Positions 1-10,655 of a DNA stretch of 64,000 bases are shown here, one piece after another. The DNA comes from Tetracentron sinense (Eukaryota; Streptophyta; Magnoliopsida; Trochodendrales; Trochodendraceae): NCBI GenBank assembly GCA_015143295.1, contig CM026565.1, positions 16,812,548 through 16,876,547 on the forward strand, written 5' to 3'. The position numbers were made by a program, and so were the translations under genes. How positions within the stretch are numbered: position 1 is the first letter of the stretch; every line of letters begins with the position of its first letter. A model generated the notes under the pieces. It was not told where the DNA came from. It searched no databases and worked only from the letters and a program-made list of their open reading frames with translations.

Positions 1-683
1 CATACATGATTTCCACAAGGCATACCGAGATATGGAAACGGGTTTTCAAGCATGAGTTTTATCGGCGTTTTTGCATTCATGCATGTATATCCAGATGATA
101 ATATTGCTCCACGTTAATATTGTTTAATTCTATGATTTTACTATTGCCTTGAATTGATGATTGGTATTGCATTACTCTTTGCGTGATTATTATTGTTATG
201 GTTAGCTAGTAGCTTGTACTCGCTGAGTATTCCATGCTCGGCCGTACTTTCATGTCGGCAGGTACTGAGGGAGCCCTCAACCCAGAGCCTTGGGTCGAGG
301 AAGAGTACATAGAGGAGAGAGAGCCATCTATTCCACTATAGTCTCAGGCGGACCGAGACCTCGACGTGTGGCCATACCTTGACTACTGTTGAGGGGAGAG
401 TGCGAGGGGATTTTGAGTAGTTGTGACATTTTGATAGGTGGGCCTGTCCACCTTAGACTTAGACATGTTTTTGTATATATGTTAACTTGGAATACCATTT
501 TGAGAACTATAGAAGAAATGAAAAAGTTAGTTTACGCTTCCGCATTTATGTTTAGCTTCCGCGCTCTGATTATCATTGTTTTAGTACTGTAATTATCATG
601 TTTATGACAGGATGGTTTGGCAGGTACGTTTAGTCACGCCTAAAGTATCCCTAAACTCCTAGGGGGTATTTTGGGGCACGACA
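1..683 (+). repeat. B1: 3' end of a Tekay-type LTR (family B), cut by the window edge
   Basis: The right end reads TTGGGGCACGACA and is followed by unrelated sequence without a primer site, so this is a 3' LTR or a solo LTR. Read in reverse it closely matches the left end of the LTR at 45470-47862, so both belong to family B. It contains the LTR peptide block (232-392). The LTR start lies outside the window, so its flanking duplication cannot be tested. It abuts LTR E and may be inserted into it. Confidence 0.8.
232..392 (+). other. Conserved LTR peptide block, copy in B1
   Basis: The frame starting at ATGCTCGGCCG carries the core EPWVEEEY, then a stretch containing RDLD and WPYLDYC, and ends at a TGA. 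The same peptide appears in LTRs E, A, B and C, whose nucleotide sequences are otherwise well diverged. Between B1 and E most changes in the core are at third codon positions. It lies in the part of the LTR that would be transcribed as 5' leader, upstream of the primer site and gag. No function is known to me. Confidence 0.5.
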
Positions 684-2088
684 TTTTTACTATACAAAGA
701 TGGAAAAGATGATTAAAATGGGTGATTTAAATAGAGATTAACCTTCCTATGATGCAAATAGTGAATATATGATATGGGGTAAACTAGATTATGATCAAAT
801 GAGTAATAAGGGTTTATGATTTGGGGTTTTTTCAATAAGAGGGTTAATATAGTTATATTTGCAAGTGAATGTCAATAACTCTAAATAAATCATGATTTTA
901 AGTATGATGTGTTGAATTAGGCTTAAAAGCCATGGTCTTGATGATGTGATGACATGAATGGAAATATGCTATGTTTTAGAATTATCTAATGATACTACCA
1001 TGCTAATAAGTCTTGTATAAATTCATATGAATTGTTTAAGGTTTTCCAGATATGTATATATGATGATGCTCACAAGCACTCCACACATGATAAGTTTTGC
1101 ATGATCGAGGTTTTCGCATAAGCATGTATTTCAAGAATCATAAACAAGGTTTTTATAAGGCAATTCATAAGAAAGAAGCATAAGCATTGATAAAGCCAAA
1201 CTTTGGGTTGGTATCCTAAGATCAGTTACTTCATGCTCACAAGGATTAAGTCTAAGATCTTGTATAAACTGTAAGGATCATAAGTCTTGCAAGGCTTTTC
1301 AAGAACTCATAAGAATTTCGTAAGTCTAAGATCTTGCATATGTCTCTAACGATCGTAAGCTCACAAGAAGCTCACAAGAAAGCTCATAAGCTCACAAGAA
1401 GGCTCCCAAGAAAGCTCATAAGCTCACAAGAAAATTTATAAAAACTTGAAAGCTCATAAGAACTCATAAGAAACCACAAGACTCATAAGCATTCATAAAA
1501 ACTCACAAGCATGCATAAGACGGTTTGTTTTCCATGAAAAGAACAAGTTTTATGAAAGATTTTCCATAACAGATTTTTTAAGCATGAACTTATGATTAGT
1601 ATTTACTTACGTACTGGTATGTAATATTATAGTTATGATAGCACTGTTAGTTAATAGTTTTGGCTCGCTAAGTATTTCATGCTCAGCCATACATGTTATG
1701 CTGGCAGGTCAGTTCGACATCCCCAACCCAGAGCCATGGGTTGAAGAAGAGTACGAGGAACAAAGTGATCCGCCTATCCTGATGTAGTCATAGGAGGATA
1801 GAGACCTAGATAGGTGGCCCTATCTAGACTACCGTTGAGTGGAGAGACTGTGAGGTTTTTTTTTGTATTTTGATAGGTGGGCATGTCCACCTTTATTTTT
1901 TTATGTATGTACGAACTTGGAATACAGAGAATATATAGAAAAAGAAAATTTTGGGTTACGCTTCTGCACTACTTCATGTTTCCATTATATTATGCCTTGA
2001 GTATTATTGCAGGATGGTTTGGTATCGGATATGGCACATCACGAGCCAAAGTATCCCTAACTCCCAAGGTGTATTTTGGGTCGCAACA
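684..2088 (+). repeat. E: truncated LTR of a Tekay-type element
   Basis: It ends in TTTTGGGTCGCAACA. The reverse of this end resembles the start of the element A LTR (TGTCGCGACCCAAAATA), so E is a diverged relative of A. The flank at 2089 is copia sequence, not a primer site, so E is a 3' or solo LTR inserted in copia element C1. 1360-1520 is rich in short CTCACAAG/CTCATAAG repeats. The left end is lost where B1 abuts it. Age: old. Confidence 0.7.
1698..1838 (+). other. Conserved LTR peptide block, copy in E
   Basis: The frame starts at ATGCTGGCAGGT, carries EPWVEEEY, then RDLDRWPYLDYR, and ends at TGA in the same place as in B1 and A. Against B1, codons for P, V, E, L, D, P, Y and L differ only in synonymous positions. 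This pattern suggests past selection on the peptide. Confidence 0.5.
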
Positions 2089-2820
2089 GAGAATCCACAA
2101 AATAAAAGTCTAGATATTGAAATCAAATTACGTTGTACAGAAGGCACATAAATGCAGTCTTATAAAATTAATGTCTTTCCATTAGGTAAATAAAGAGTAA
2201 ACAAGCCAATTGACTTCATTGCAACATTTGCACCCGAGCCAACTTTAAGCTTCTGGTCCTGTTTGGTCAGCTTTCTGGTTTCCTTGAACCACCCCTACAA
2301 ATAATTACAAACATATACAGTGGATCCAGAATCCACGCACTATGAGTTAGGAGGACTATCCAGAAAGTTTCACTCAATAGTAATCAATACTTCAAAGCAT
2401 CTCATACCTTGACTATTGCTACCACCCTTCTTAAGAGTTGTGAGGTAAGTTTTACAGTTCCTCTTCCAGTGACCTATTTTACCATAGTGGAAACACTTTC
2501 CATTGCTTTTGTTTTCCTTGCCAGCTTTTCCTGAAGAATCTTTGGCAACTCTTGTCTTACCCTTATTGTCTTTAAACTTACCTTTGCCTTTATTCCATTT
2601 TCTAAACTTTTTAGATCTTTTGGAGGTATCAGGTTTATCGATGATTAAAGTTTCACCCCTAGCTGACTTTTTGATCAAATGTTCTGCATCCCCAAGGGAG
2701 TTCATAAGCTCACTTAGTGACATTTCACTCTTGCTCATCACATAATTTAACACGAATGCATTGAAGGACGAAGGGAGTGACTGCAAAATAGTGTCAACCT
2801 GAGTGATGACATCCATCTTT
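2089..2820 (-). mobile_element. C1, left part: Ty1/copia gag C-terminal half and following sequence
   Basis: On the minus strand this encodes the second half of a copia Gag: a helical stretch (TQVDTILQSLPSSFNAFVLNYVMS), a basic linker, and a CCHC-type zinc knuckle (CFHYGKIGHWKRNC). The N-terminal half is at 22460-22907; the reading resumes across element D with a 5-bp duplication. Related to the gag of C2 (56199-56993) but clearly diverged. The element is old, broken several times, and cut on the left by LTR E. Confidence 0.8.
2816..2820. repeat. Target site duplication of element D, left copy
   Basis: TCTTT here and TCTCT at 22460-22464 flank element D. The surrounding copia gag reads on across the insertion when one copy is removed, which confirms the insertion site. 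Confidence 0.75.
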
Positions 2821-3651
2821 TGTAGAACTCCGGAACCTGAGTTCACTGTGTAATAAATAGTGCAGTGAATAGTGTTGGGAATAGTGCTTGGCACCGTTCT
2901 CGTTAAGGCCTATGGCCTTCCACGTGTCCTTGGTTTGAGGAAAGTCAAGTGAGGGTTTTAGGTGAGGGTTATGAGTCTCAAAAGAGAGTATAAGTATACT
3001 CTATGTGGGTAAAAGCAAGGATAAAAAAAAATAACATAAGTGTTTAACGGGTTGAAAGGGAATAGTGCGGTGAATAGTGCTATTGCGCGAGGCATAAAGA
3101 GGCCGGGGCCTCTCATGGATATTGGTGTGAATTCAATGGTCACCTAGGGGGTTGAAAACCTATGGGGTAATGATTCGTGAGGAGTGAGTAGGGTTTTGGA
3201 CCTGAGGGAAAAGAGTGGGAAAGCACTCGAAATGTTCTAAGCGTTAAAAGGGTTATGCCTTTGCATGCCCTCAACTTTAAGTAGCTCTATTTTTCTCACA
3301 GATGATCGGAATCGAGCAATTCTTGAATTTTTCGAATGTTATTGGAACCCTCTTTGAGGTACATGTTGATAAATTTTTCAGATTTTGGGTTGGGGTTAAG
3401 GCAAAAGTCCGATTTCCGAAACCGAATCTTCTGCAAATATGGGTTGCTGAAATCCATTTTCATACTAGTTGGCTTTAGAGCCCATTTAGGTAAGTAAAAA
3501 TGAAAAATTAGGATTTGTCTATTAGACACAAAATTACTCTCCTTTGAAATAAAAATCTAACGCAAGTTAAATCATCAAAACCTGATAAGGGAGTCAAAAG
3601 TTATGACTGAAATACCAAAGTACAAAAAACCTGGAAACTTTCTGTCCCAGG

Positions 3652-3800
3652 TACGATCGTTCATAAACGACCTACGAACTATCGTAGCGATGCTACGAAC
3701 GATCGTAGAGTTGCTATGATCGATCATAAAGCCCCAAAATTTCTGTAAACCCTTTGGCCAACCTACGATCGATTGTAGGAAGCTTACGAATGATCGTAGG
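3652..3800 (+). promoter_or_regulatory. CGATCG palindrome cluster upstream of TATA, D 5' LTR
   Basis: About six copies of a near-palindrome of type CTACGATCGATCGTAG, arranged as four copies, an A-rich spacer, then two copies. The cluster ends about 50 bp before the TATA box, where U3 enhancer elements would be expected. The 3' LTR has the same cluster at 18679-18827. Element A, B and C LTRs have an analogous cluster with different outer arms. Confidence 0.6.
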
Positions 3801-3853
3801 TGCGTGAATCACTTCTTTTAGAATGTGATTTCTGGGGTTTTCACCCCTTGGCC

Positions 3854-3860
3854 TATAAAC
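3854..3860 (+). promoter_or_regulatory. TATA box of D 5' LTR
   Basis: CCTTGGCCTATAAACAGG; the matching site in the 3' LTR is TATAAATA at 18881-18888. Transcription would start about 30 bp downstream. Confidence 0.65.
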
Positions 3861-4944
3861 AGGAGATCTTTTTGGGGGGTTTTTGGATTAACCTAAACCT
3901 AAGGAAGATCTTGGAAGGAGAAGGGTGAAGATTGGGGATTTTCAAGGAGGGGTTTTGGATTGAAGATCAAGTGAAGACTAATCAAGATTTGGGATCTTCC
4001 ACAAGCTTGGATCTAGCTACCACGCGCCATTGGAGCTTGGATCTTCATTCTCAAGCTTGGGTTCCTCTTCTACAAGCTCTCTCAAGCTTTCTCAAGCCTT
4101 GGATCAAAGGGATTTTATTCCCTAAGGTAGATACATTCTACTAACCTCCCTTGCTACAATCCATTGATGTACATCCCTATTTAGTGATCTTTTTGTGAAA
4201 ATCGAGATGTGAATCATGTTGAGATGATATGATGATGTGTAGCTTAATAGGTTGATATGAATTTAAATAACTATGAATGAGATGGTTGATGTATGATGGA
4301 AAATGGGAAAGGGCAACGGACACATAAAATACGCACTCAAGGTGTTTGATGAAATGTTTACTAAGAGAAAAATGAACGAAATGCCTACAAGAATGTTGAA
4401 TGTTGGGTGTTCGATAAAATGCATGTATGAGAGTTTATTTTAAGGCTATGAAAATATGATTTAGTGATTTTCCCCAATTTGGTAATTTTGCCAACATGTT
4501 CAAATGTTTTGCTAAAATCACACATGTTTATGGAAAAGTTGAAATACTATATGATGTTCTGTTAATTGTTGTAAGATACTATGATGTTCAACAAACTACT
4601 CCATGATGCTCACAAGCATGATGCACGTGTAACGATGTATTTTCAAGAGGTATTATAAGACTCATGAGCACAAGGATTCGCAAGAATAATTTATGAGTGA
4701 TTTCCCCGAGATAAGAACAAGACAAGAATGATTTCCACGAGATAAGAACTAATTGTAAGAAAGAAGAACAAGATTTCAAGTACTAGTTCATAAGTACAGA
4801 CTCACGGGAAATGGTTATAAGAAAAGGAAAATAAATTTCATAAGACAAGAAGAAAACAAAACTCATAAGGAACAAAGGGAAATGTATAAGACAAGAAGGA
4901 AATACTCATAAGAGGGAGCTCACAAGCTCACAAGTATATGGAAG

Positions 4945-5253
4945 GATGTTATTTTACTAAGATCAGGTACGGGCACTAACGTCTGTTCCCAAGTAAGTAT
5001 GAGAGGATGTGAGTATACTAAGACTAGGTATCGGTACTAGCATCTGTCTCCAAGTAAAATGAAAAATATGAAAGGATACTAGTGTACTTAGACTAGGTAC
5101 GGGCACTAGTATTTGTTTCCAAGGCTCACAAGCTCACAAGTATAGGAAAGTATGCTAGTGTACTAAGACCAGGTACGGGCACTAGTATATGTTTCTAAGA
5201 TAAATATAAAAGGATGTTAATGTACTAAGACCAGGTACGGGCATTAACATCTG
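4945..5253 (+). repeat. Stem-loop repeat array in D 5' LTR, five units
   Basis: Five units of about 60-80 bp share the core TACTAAGACCAGGTACGGG flanked by inverted arms. Arms differ between units but stay complementary, for example GTTAATG/CATTAAC (unit 5) and ACTAGTG/CACTAGT (unit 3). Units are separated by CTCACAAG-type repeats. The 3' LTR copy has three units. The array lies about 1.1-1.4 kb after the TATA box, in the transcribed leader. Confidence 0.65.
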
Positions 5254-5285
5254 TTTCCATGAAAGCAAGCTCATAAGAACTCACA

Positions 5286-5290
5286 AGCAA
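5286..5290. repeat. Target site duplication of element A, left copy
   Basis: AGCAA here and AGCAA at 14160-14164 are perfect copies flanking element A, inside the D 5' LTR. Confidence 0.9.
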
Positions 5291-5594
5291 TGTCGCGACC
5301 CAAAATACCCCCTAGGAGTTAAGGATACTTTGACTCGTGACCGCCATATCATACCTCCAGTATGATACATAAGGCACACGTGGAAACCTGTCAGAGTACC
5401 TGAATATACATAGCGGAAACGAAATACAATGCACAGCGGAAAATAAAATACTAAACATAGCGGAAGCAAAATGAATACTCCTATAACTTGGCTCAAGTAA
5501 GAACCAACAAGTATACATGTGTGAGAAACCCAAAAGTGGAGTGGACAAACCCCACACTCACATAACAAAATGACACAAGTTCTAAGTCGGTCGA

Positions 5595-5732
5595 TCAACA
5601 GAAATCGAAGTCACGACTCCTATCTAAAGCACCATCGTCATGATAGTGATCCATGGAAGGCTCCGGGTCACGGTACTCTTCCTCGACCCAAGGTTCTTCG
5701 CCACACAAATCGAATGGAACCCGAGCACCTGC
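5595..5732 (-). other. Conserved LTR peptide block, copy in A 3' LTR
   Basis: Read on the minus strand from the GCAGGT block: EEPWVEEEYRDPEPSMDH, ending in DFDFC and TGA. The identical copy in the 5' LTR is at 12588-12725. In that 5' copy it would sit about 0.9-1.1 kb into the RNA leader. Confidence 0.5.
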
Positions 5733-5939
5733 CGATCATAACAATATCGACTGAGCATGGAATACTCAGTGTATACAAACTAATAACAATAAAGCGGTTA
5801 GGCATGGAGCATACAAGACATGGAGAATGAAATCCGTAAATTCCTTAAAGCATGGAAACCGTGAAAACGTATGCGAGATAATATTCAAAAACCAAAACTG
5901 TAACCGTGTGAGTCAATCGATAATCATAGCCTTATGAGT

Positions 5940-6180
5940 TCCTTTGAGTTCATGGAGTTACTTAGAGTCATTATGATCCGTAGAGACATAGAACATAGAG
6001 CAATAACCTTAGAGCATTTCCATAGAGCATAACCTTAGAGATCTTAGAGCATTTCATTGTGATCCGTGGAGCTTGTGAGACGATCTTAGAGCATTATCAT
6101 AGAGTTTCCTTGTGAGCATGGTATGATCCTTAGCTTGTGAAACGATCTTAGAGAAATCATAGAGTTACTTAGAATCATTC
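5940..6180 (-). repeat. Short repeats (CTTAGAGCAT type) in A LTR
   Basis: Many imperfect copies of CTTAGAG(C/A)AT and GATCTTAGAGA spaced 15-40 bp apart. Same position relative to TATA as the repeats in other Tekay LTRs here, but a different unit. Copy in the other LTR: 12933-13173. Confidence 0.5.
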
Positions 6181-6683
6181 ATTATTCGTCTTTTTGTGAA
6201 AAACCTTTGTTTGTACTTGGAGAAATCCATGGAAACCATCGGTTTATGCGAGACATGCGAGCATATGCACTTAATAAGAGAAATCATCGTATTTAAGCAT
6301 AGAATCCCTTAGAGGTATTTTATCAAACACTTAGAGTGCATCATAATAGTAACCTTCATCCAAGTATATAATCACACCTTTTCATACATAAAATCAATAC
6401 ATATAGATAGGGCATAGATAATAAGAATCATAATTAGTAACTAGTAGGAATGCAAGATTGTAGTAGAGTGTATCTACCTTGGAGAAATCAATGAGTTTGA
6501 CTCCCAATGGCTGGAACAAGCAAGAACAGTGAGTTCTTGGTTGGAAAACACCAAATGGAAAGGAAGAACTTGATCTTCCACAAGCTTGAACGATCACCAA
6601 GGTCCTCTCCTCCTTCTCTTCTTCAAATCCCTTAAAAACAATGCACAAAGGGTTTGTGAAACCCTAAGGCACGAACCCAGCCC

Positions 6684-6690
6684 TTTTATA
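6684..6690 (-). promoter_or_regulatory. TATA box of A LTR
   Basis: TTGCCTATAAAAGGGCTGG on the minus strand. The copy in the 5' LTR, which would drive the element, is at 13677-13683. Confidence 0.7.
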
Positions 6691-6746
6691 GGCAAAGGGT
6701 GATGGTTAAAGTCTTAAACACCCTTAATGAAGAAAATCTGCGTATG

Positions 6747-6935
6747 ACCGATCGATCGGTGGTATGGACCGAGCGATCGGTGGCTTACCGGTCGATCGGT
6801 GTTATGACCGAGAGATCGGTCAAAAACACACTCTCTGGAATTTTTCCCCATACAAAAAAGTTAACCGTGCGACAGCTATCGAGCGATCGGTAGTTGACCG
6901 ATCGATCGCAAGTAATGACCGAGCGATCGGTCGAC
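6747..6935 (-). promoter_or_regulatory. CGATCG palindrome cluster, A 3' LTR
   Basis: Seven near-copies of the 14-bp palindrome ACCGATCGATCGGT: four, then a spacer with CCCCATACAAAAAAGTT, then three. It lies 60-250 bp upstream of the TATA box on the minus strand. Identical cluster in the 5' LTR at 13740-13928. The same architecture with the same spacer occurs in LTRs B and C although the rest of those LTRs is diverged. Confidence 0.65.
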
Positions 6936-7166
6936 CCCTGCTTTGCTGAAAAACCTTGTTTACACCACTCGAATCTTCCCCAATGCACTTCCACCACTCT
7001 TTTATGCTTTCAACACATTCCCTAAGGACATATAGACCCATTGGAACATATACGCCATAATTCCAAACACATATATTAACATAAGACCCATAAGTGTACA
7101 AAACCACACTTGGGCACTATTCACACACTATTCATTCTTAGTGAAATGAAATTTCGGGGCTTTACA

Positions 7167-7179
7167 TCCCTCCCCCCTT
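7167..7179 (-). other. Polypurine tract of element A
   Basis: AAGGGGGGAGGGA on the minus strand, directly before the 3' LTR. It is the plus-strand primer site of reverse transcription and is preceded by the typical GAGGACGAAATTC block. Confidence 0.85.
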
Positions 7180-7258
7180 ACAAGAATTTCGTCCTCGAAA
7201 TTAGAACGATGCCAAAAACATAACAAGAACAAAATACACACAAAACTAACAAGGAAAA

Positions 7259-10200
7259 CTACTCAAACAAGTGAGGGTACTTTTCCTTCACTTCCGCTTC
7301 TCGTTCCCATGTAGCCTCTTCCTTGGAATGATGCTGCCACTTCACTAGGACTAAAGGGATAGTCTTGGTTCGTAACACTTGATCTCGACGATCCAGAATC
7401 TGAACTGGTTGCTCAACCAACGTAAGATCCTCTCGAATCTCAACAGGATCAAGAGCGATGACGTGAGACGGATCCGAAATGTATTTTCTAAGCATAGAGA
7501 CGTGAAATACATTATGGACCGCTGCCATGTGAGGCGGTAGTGCTACCCTGTAAGCAACCTCACCAACCCTTGTGACGATCTCAAATGGTCCCACGTACCT
7601 AGGACTGAGCTTTCCCTTCTTCCCGAATCGCATGATTCCCCGACTCGGCGAAATCTTCACAAAGACCCGATCTCCAACTCAGAACTCTAAATCTCTGCGG
7701 CGTATATCTGCATAGCTCTTCTGCCTATCCTGAGCACTTTTCAATCGCTCCCGGATAATTTTGACCCTTTCTGCGGTCCGCTCTATCAACTCAGGACCAA
7801 GAATTTTCCTCTCACAAACTTCATCCCAGTATAGCGGTGATCGACAACTCCGACCATACAGAGCTTCAAAAGGTGCCATCTGGATGCTTGCCTGATAGCT
7901 ATTGTTGTAGGCAAACTCAACCAACGGCAATTGTTCCTCCCAACTACCCTAAAAATCCAGCATACAAGCTCGGAGCATATCCTCCACTACTTGATTCACC
8001 CTCTCCATTTGTCCATCGGTCTGAGGATGGAAGGCGGTACTGAATTCTAAACGAGAACCCATAGCATCCTGGAAAGTTTTTCAAAACCTGGAAGTAAACC
8101 AAGGATCTCGATCAGACACGATAGAAACTGGCACACCGTGCAGTCGAACCACCTCCTTAACATATAGGGCTACCAACTGATTTGCATTGAAAGTAGTTCG
8201 GTACGGAATAAAATGTGCAGACTTAGTCAACCTGTCCACAATCACCCAAATAGCATCGGAGCCCTTCGCCGTTCGCGGCAAACCCACAATGAAATCCATC
8301 GAGATGTTCTCCCATTTCCACTCCGGAATAGGAAGAGACTGCAAAAGACCTGCTGGCAAATCAAACATCTGGCGACGTACTCAGCGACTTCCCTCTTCAT
8401 GTTCCGCCACCAGTAGTGCTTCTTAAGATTCTGGTACATCTTAGTACCTCCCGGATGTACCGTGTACTTTGATCGGTGAGCTTCATTCAAAATTTCATCC
8501 CTCAATACTGTGTCGGCGGGGACACACAACCTGCCCTTAAATGTGATAGCACCATCATCATTTAAAGCGAACTCCTGATTGCCGTTACTCACCGACTTGT
8601 CCCGGTAAGCAAGCAACTCAACATCTGAATTCTGTAACTCCTTGATCTGGCTCAGGATCTGTGGCCTAACCACCACGTTAGACATTATCGGCCCATAGGT
8701 GACATGCCTGAGAGTAGTGTCCAAATGACACATATCAAGTAATAACTTCCACTGTTGCACTCTCAATTGAGCCATAACTCCGTAAGGTTTTCTGCTAAGA
8801 GCATCGGCTACCACGTTAGCCTTACCCGGGTGGTACTGGATGGAACAGTCGTAGTCCTTCATGAACTCCATCCAATGACGCTGCCTCATATTCAACTCCT
8901 TCTGGAGGAAAAGATACTTCAAGCTCTTGTGGTCTGTGAACACCACGAACTCTTCTCCGTAGAGGTAGTGACGCCAAAGTTTCAGTGCAAAAATGACCGC
9001 AGCGAGCTCTAAGTCATGTGTGGGGTAATTCTGCTCATGCTCCTTCAGCTGACGGGAAGCATAGGCGACCACCTTTTTATGCTGCATCAAAACACATCCA
9101 AGTCCCACTAGTGAAGCATCACTATAGACTTCGAAACCACCGCTCCCAGATGGAACTGTAAGAACAGGAGCCGAAGTAAGCTTCTTTTTCAACTCCAAGA
9201 AACTAGCCTCGCACTTATCACTCCAAGTGAACCTCGTGTTCTTCTGTGTGAGATAGGTAAGCGGAGCTGCTAAACTTGAAAATCCTTCCACAAACCTTCT
9301 GTAATATCCTGCCAACCCGAGGAAACTACGAATCTCGGTGACACTCTTCGGCCTTTCCCAATTCATCACCGCTTCAATCTTTGCAGGATCAACTGAAATA
9401 CCTTCAGCAGATACCACGTGTCCAAGAAAAGACACCTTGTTCAGCCAGAACTCACACTTGCTCAACTTAGCATACAGACTATGCTCTCGAAGTGTCTGCA
9501 ATACCAGACGGAGATCTCTCGTGTGATCCTCCTGTGACTGTGAATACACAAGGATATCATCTACGAACACGATCACACATTGATCGAGAGACGATCTAAA
9601 CACCCGATTCATCAAATCCATGAATGCTGCCGGCGCGTTAGTCAGTCCAAAAGACATGATCAAAAACTCGTAATGACCGTATCGAGTTCGGAATGCTGTC
9701 TTCGGAATGTCCTCTTTCTTGATCTTCAACTGATGATAACCAGATCGAAGGTCAATCTTGGAGAAAAACTGCGCACCCTTCAATTGGTCAAATAAGTCGT
9801 CTATCCGAGGCAATGGATAACGATTCTTGATCGTGACCTTGTTCAGTTGCCTGTAATCAATGCACATACGCATTGATCCATCTTTCTTCTTCATGAAGAG
9901 AACCGGAGCTCCCCAAGGTGAAACACTTGGCCGGATAAAACCAAGGCCTTGCAATTCTTCTAACTGCTCTTTTAACTCCTTAAGCTCAATAGGGGCCATC
10001 CTATACGGAGCTCTTGAAATCGGAACTGTGCCTGGAGCTAGCTCAATCGCAAACTCGATTGCACGATCGGGAGGCAATCCCGGCAAGGTTTCCGGAAAAA
10101 CATCCATATACTCACATACCACCGGAATGGGTGTGGAGTCTCGCACTTCTACACCCTCGAGACTAAGAGCTGCAAAGCGGGCAATGTCTCTTCTCTGAAG

Positions 10201-10542
10201 TCCCCTGAAATGAAACGGCTTTAACCCCACGGGTTTAAAATGCACCACCTTCTCGAAACACGCCACGTGTCCATGGTGAGTTGAGAGCCAATCCATACCT
10301 AGGATGACATCGAAATCCCAATCCTGAATTCCCAGAAGGATCAAGTCGACTGGCAACTCGTGCTGCATGACTTGTACAACACTATCCGGATACACTTTAT
10401 CTGTCTCAATAGATTTTCCCAATGGAGTCGAAATGGACAACTCCCTAGGTAGCTTGCTTGGCTCGGACGTAAAGCCTTTGGCAAAGCTTGGTGAAATGAA
10501 CGAGTGAGTGGATCCTGTGTCTATCAACCTCTTGCCAAACAT
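7259..10542 (-). pseudogene. A pol region: protease, RT, RNase H, integrase, chromodomain
   Basis: Minus strand. Protease active site DTGSTHS near 10520. RT about 9200-10000 with the catalytic FVDDILVYS. RNase H about 8820-9170 ([23 protein letters not shown]). HHCC zinc module of integrase near 8400-8480 and its catalytic core about 7930-8370 (MDFIVGLP). A GPF/Y-like module (YVGPFEIVTRV) and a chromodomain (VKWQHHSKEEATWE) lie at 7259-7590. Domain order and the chromodomain place it in the Tekay chromoviruses. The region is interrupted a few times. Confidence 0.9.
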
Positions 10543-10655
10543 TCATTTACGAGCAACGAACCTGAGAATTTGAATCATCCCAGTTATAACACCACTGTAC
10601 ATATAGATACAAACATCGCAAAACACCACATGGGATATATATAGATACGAACATA

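Larger units (their letters stand above)
5291..7166 (-). repeat. A 3' LTR
   Basis: 1876 bp, TG...CA, starting TGTCGCGACCCAAAATA and ending GGGGCTTTACA on the plus strand. It differs from 12284-14159 at two sites. It holds the peptide block (5595-5732), short CTTAGAGCAT repeats (5940-6180), a TATA box (6684-6690, minus) and a palindrome cluster (6747-6935). Confidence 0.95.

Noticed and set aside
1360-1520. CRISPR-like or satellite array of CTCACAAG words
   Set aside because: Irregular short repeats inside an LTR, no constant spacer length, plant context.
6699-7107. Open frames with repeated DRSV/ERSV residues (also 13692-14100 and 47477-47794)
   Set aside because: They are translations of the CGATCG palindrome cluster in the LTR promoter, present in several frames and on both strands; no protein family.
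9860-10198. Plus-strand frames opposite pol (also 8755-9012, 50910-51257, 48901-49440)
   Set aside because: Antisense shadows of conserved RT and integrase sequence.
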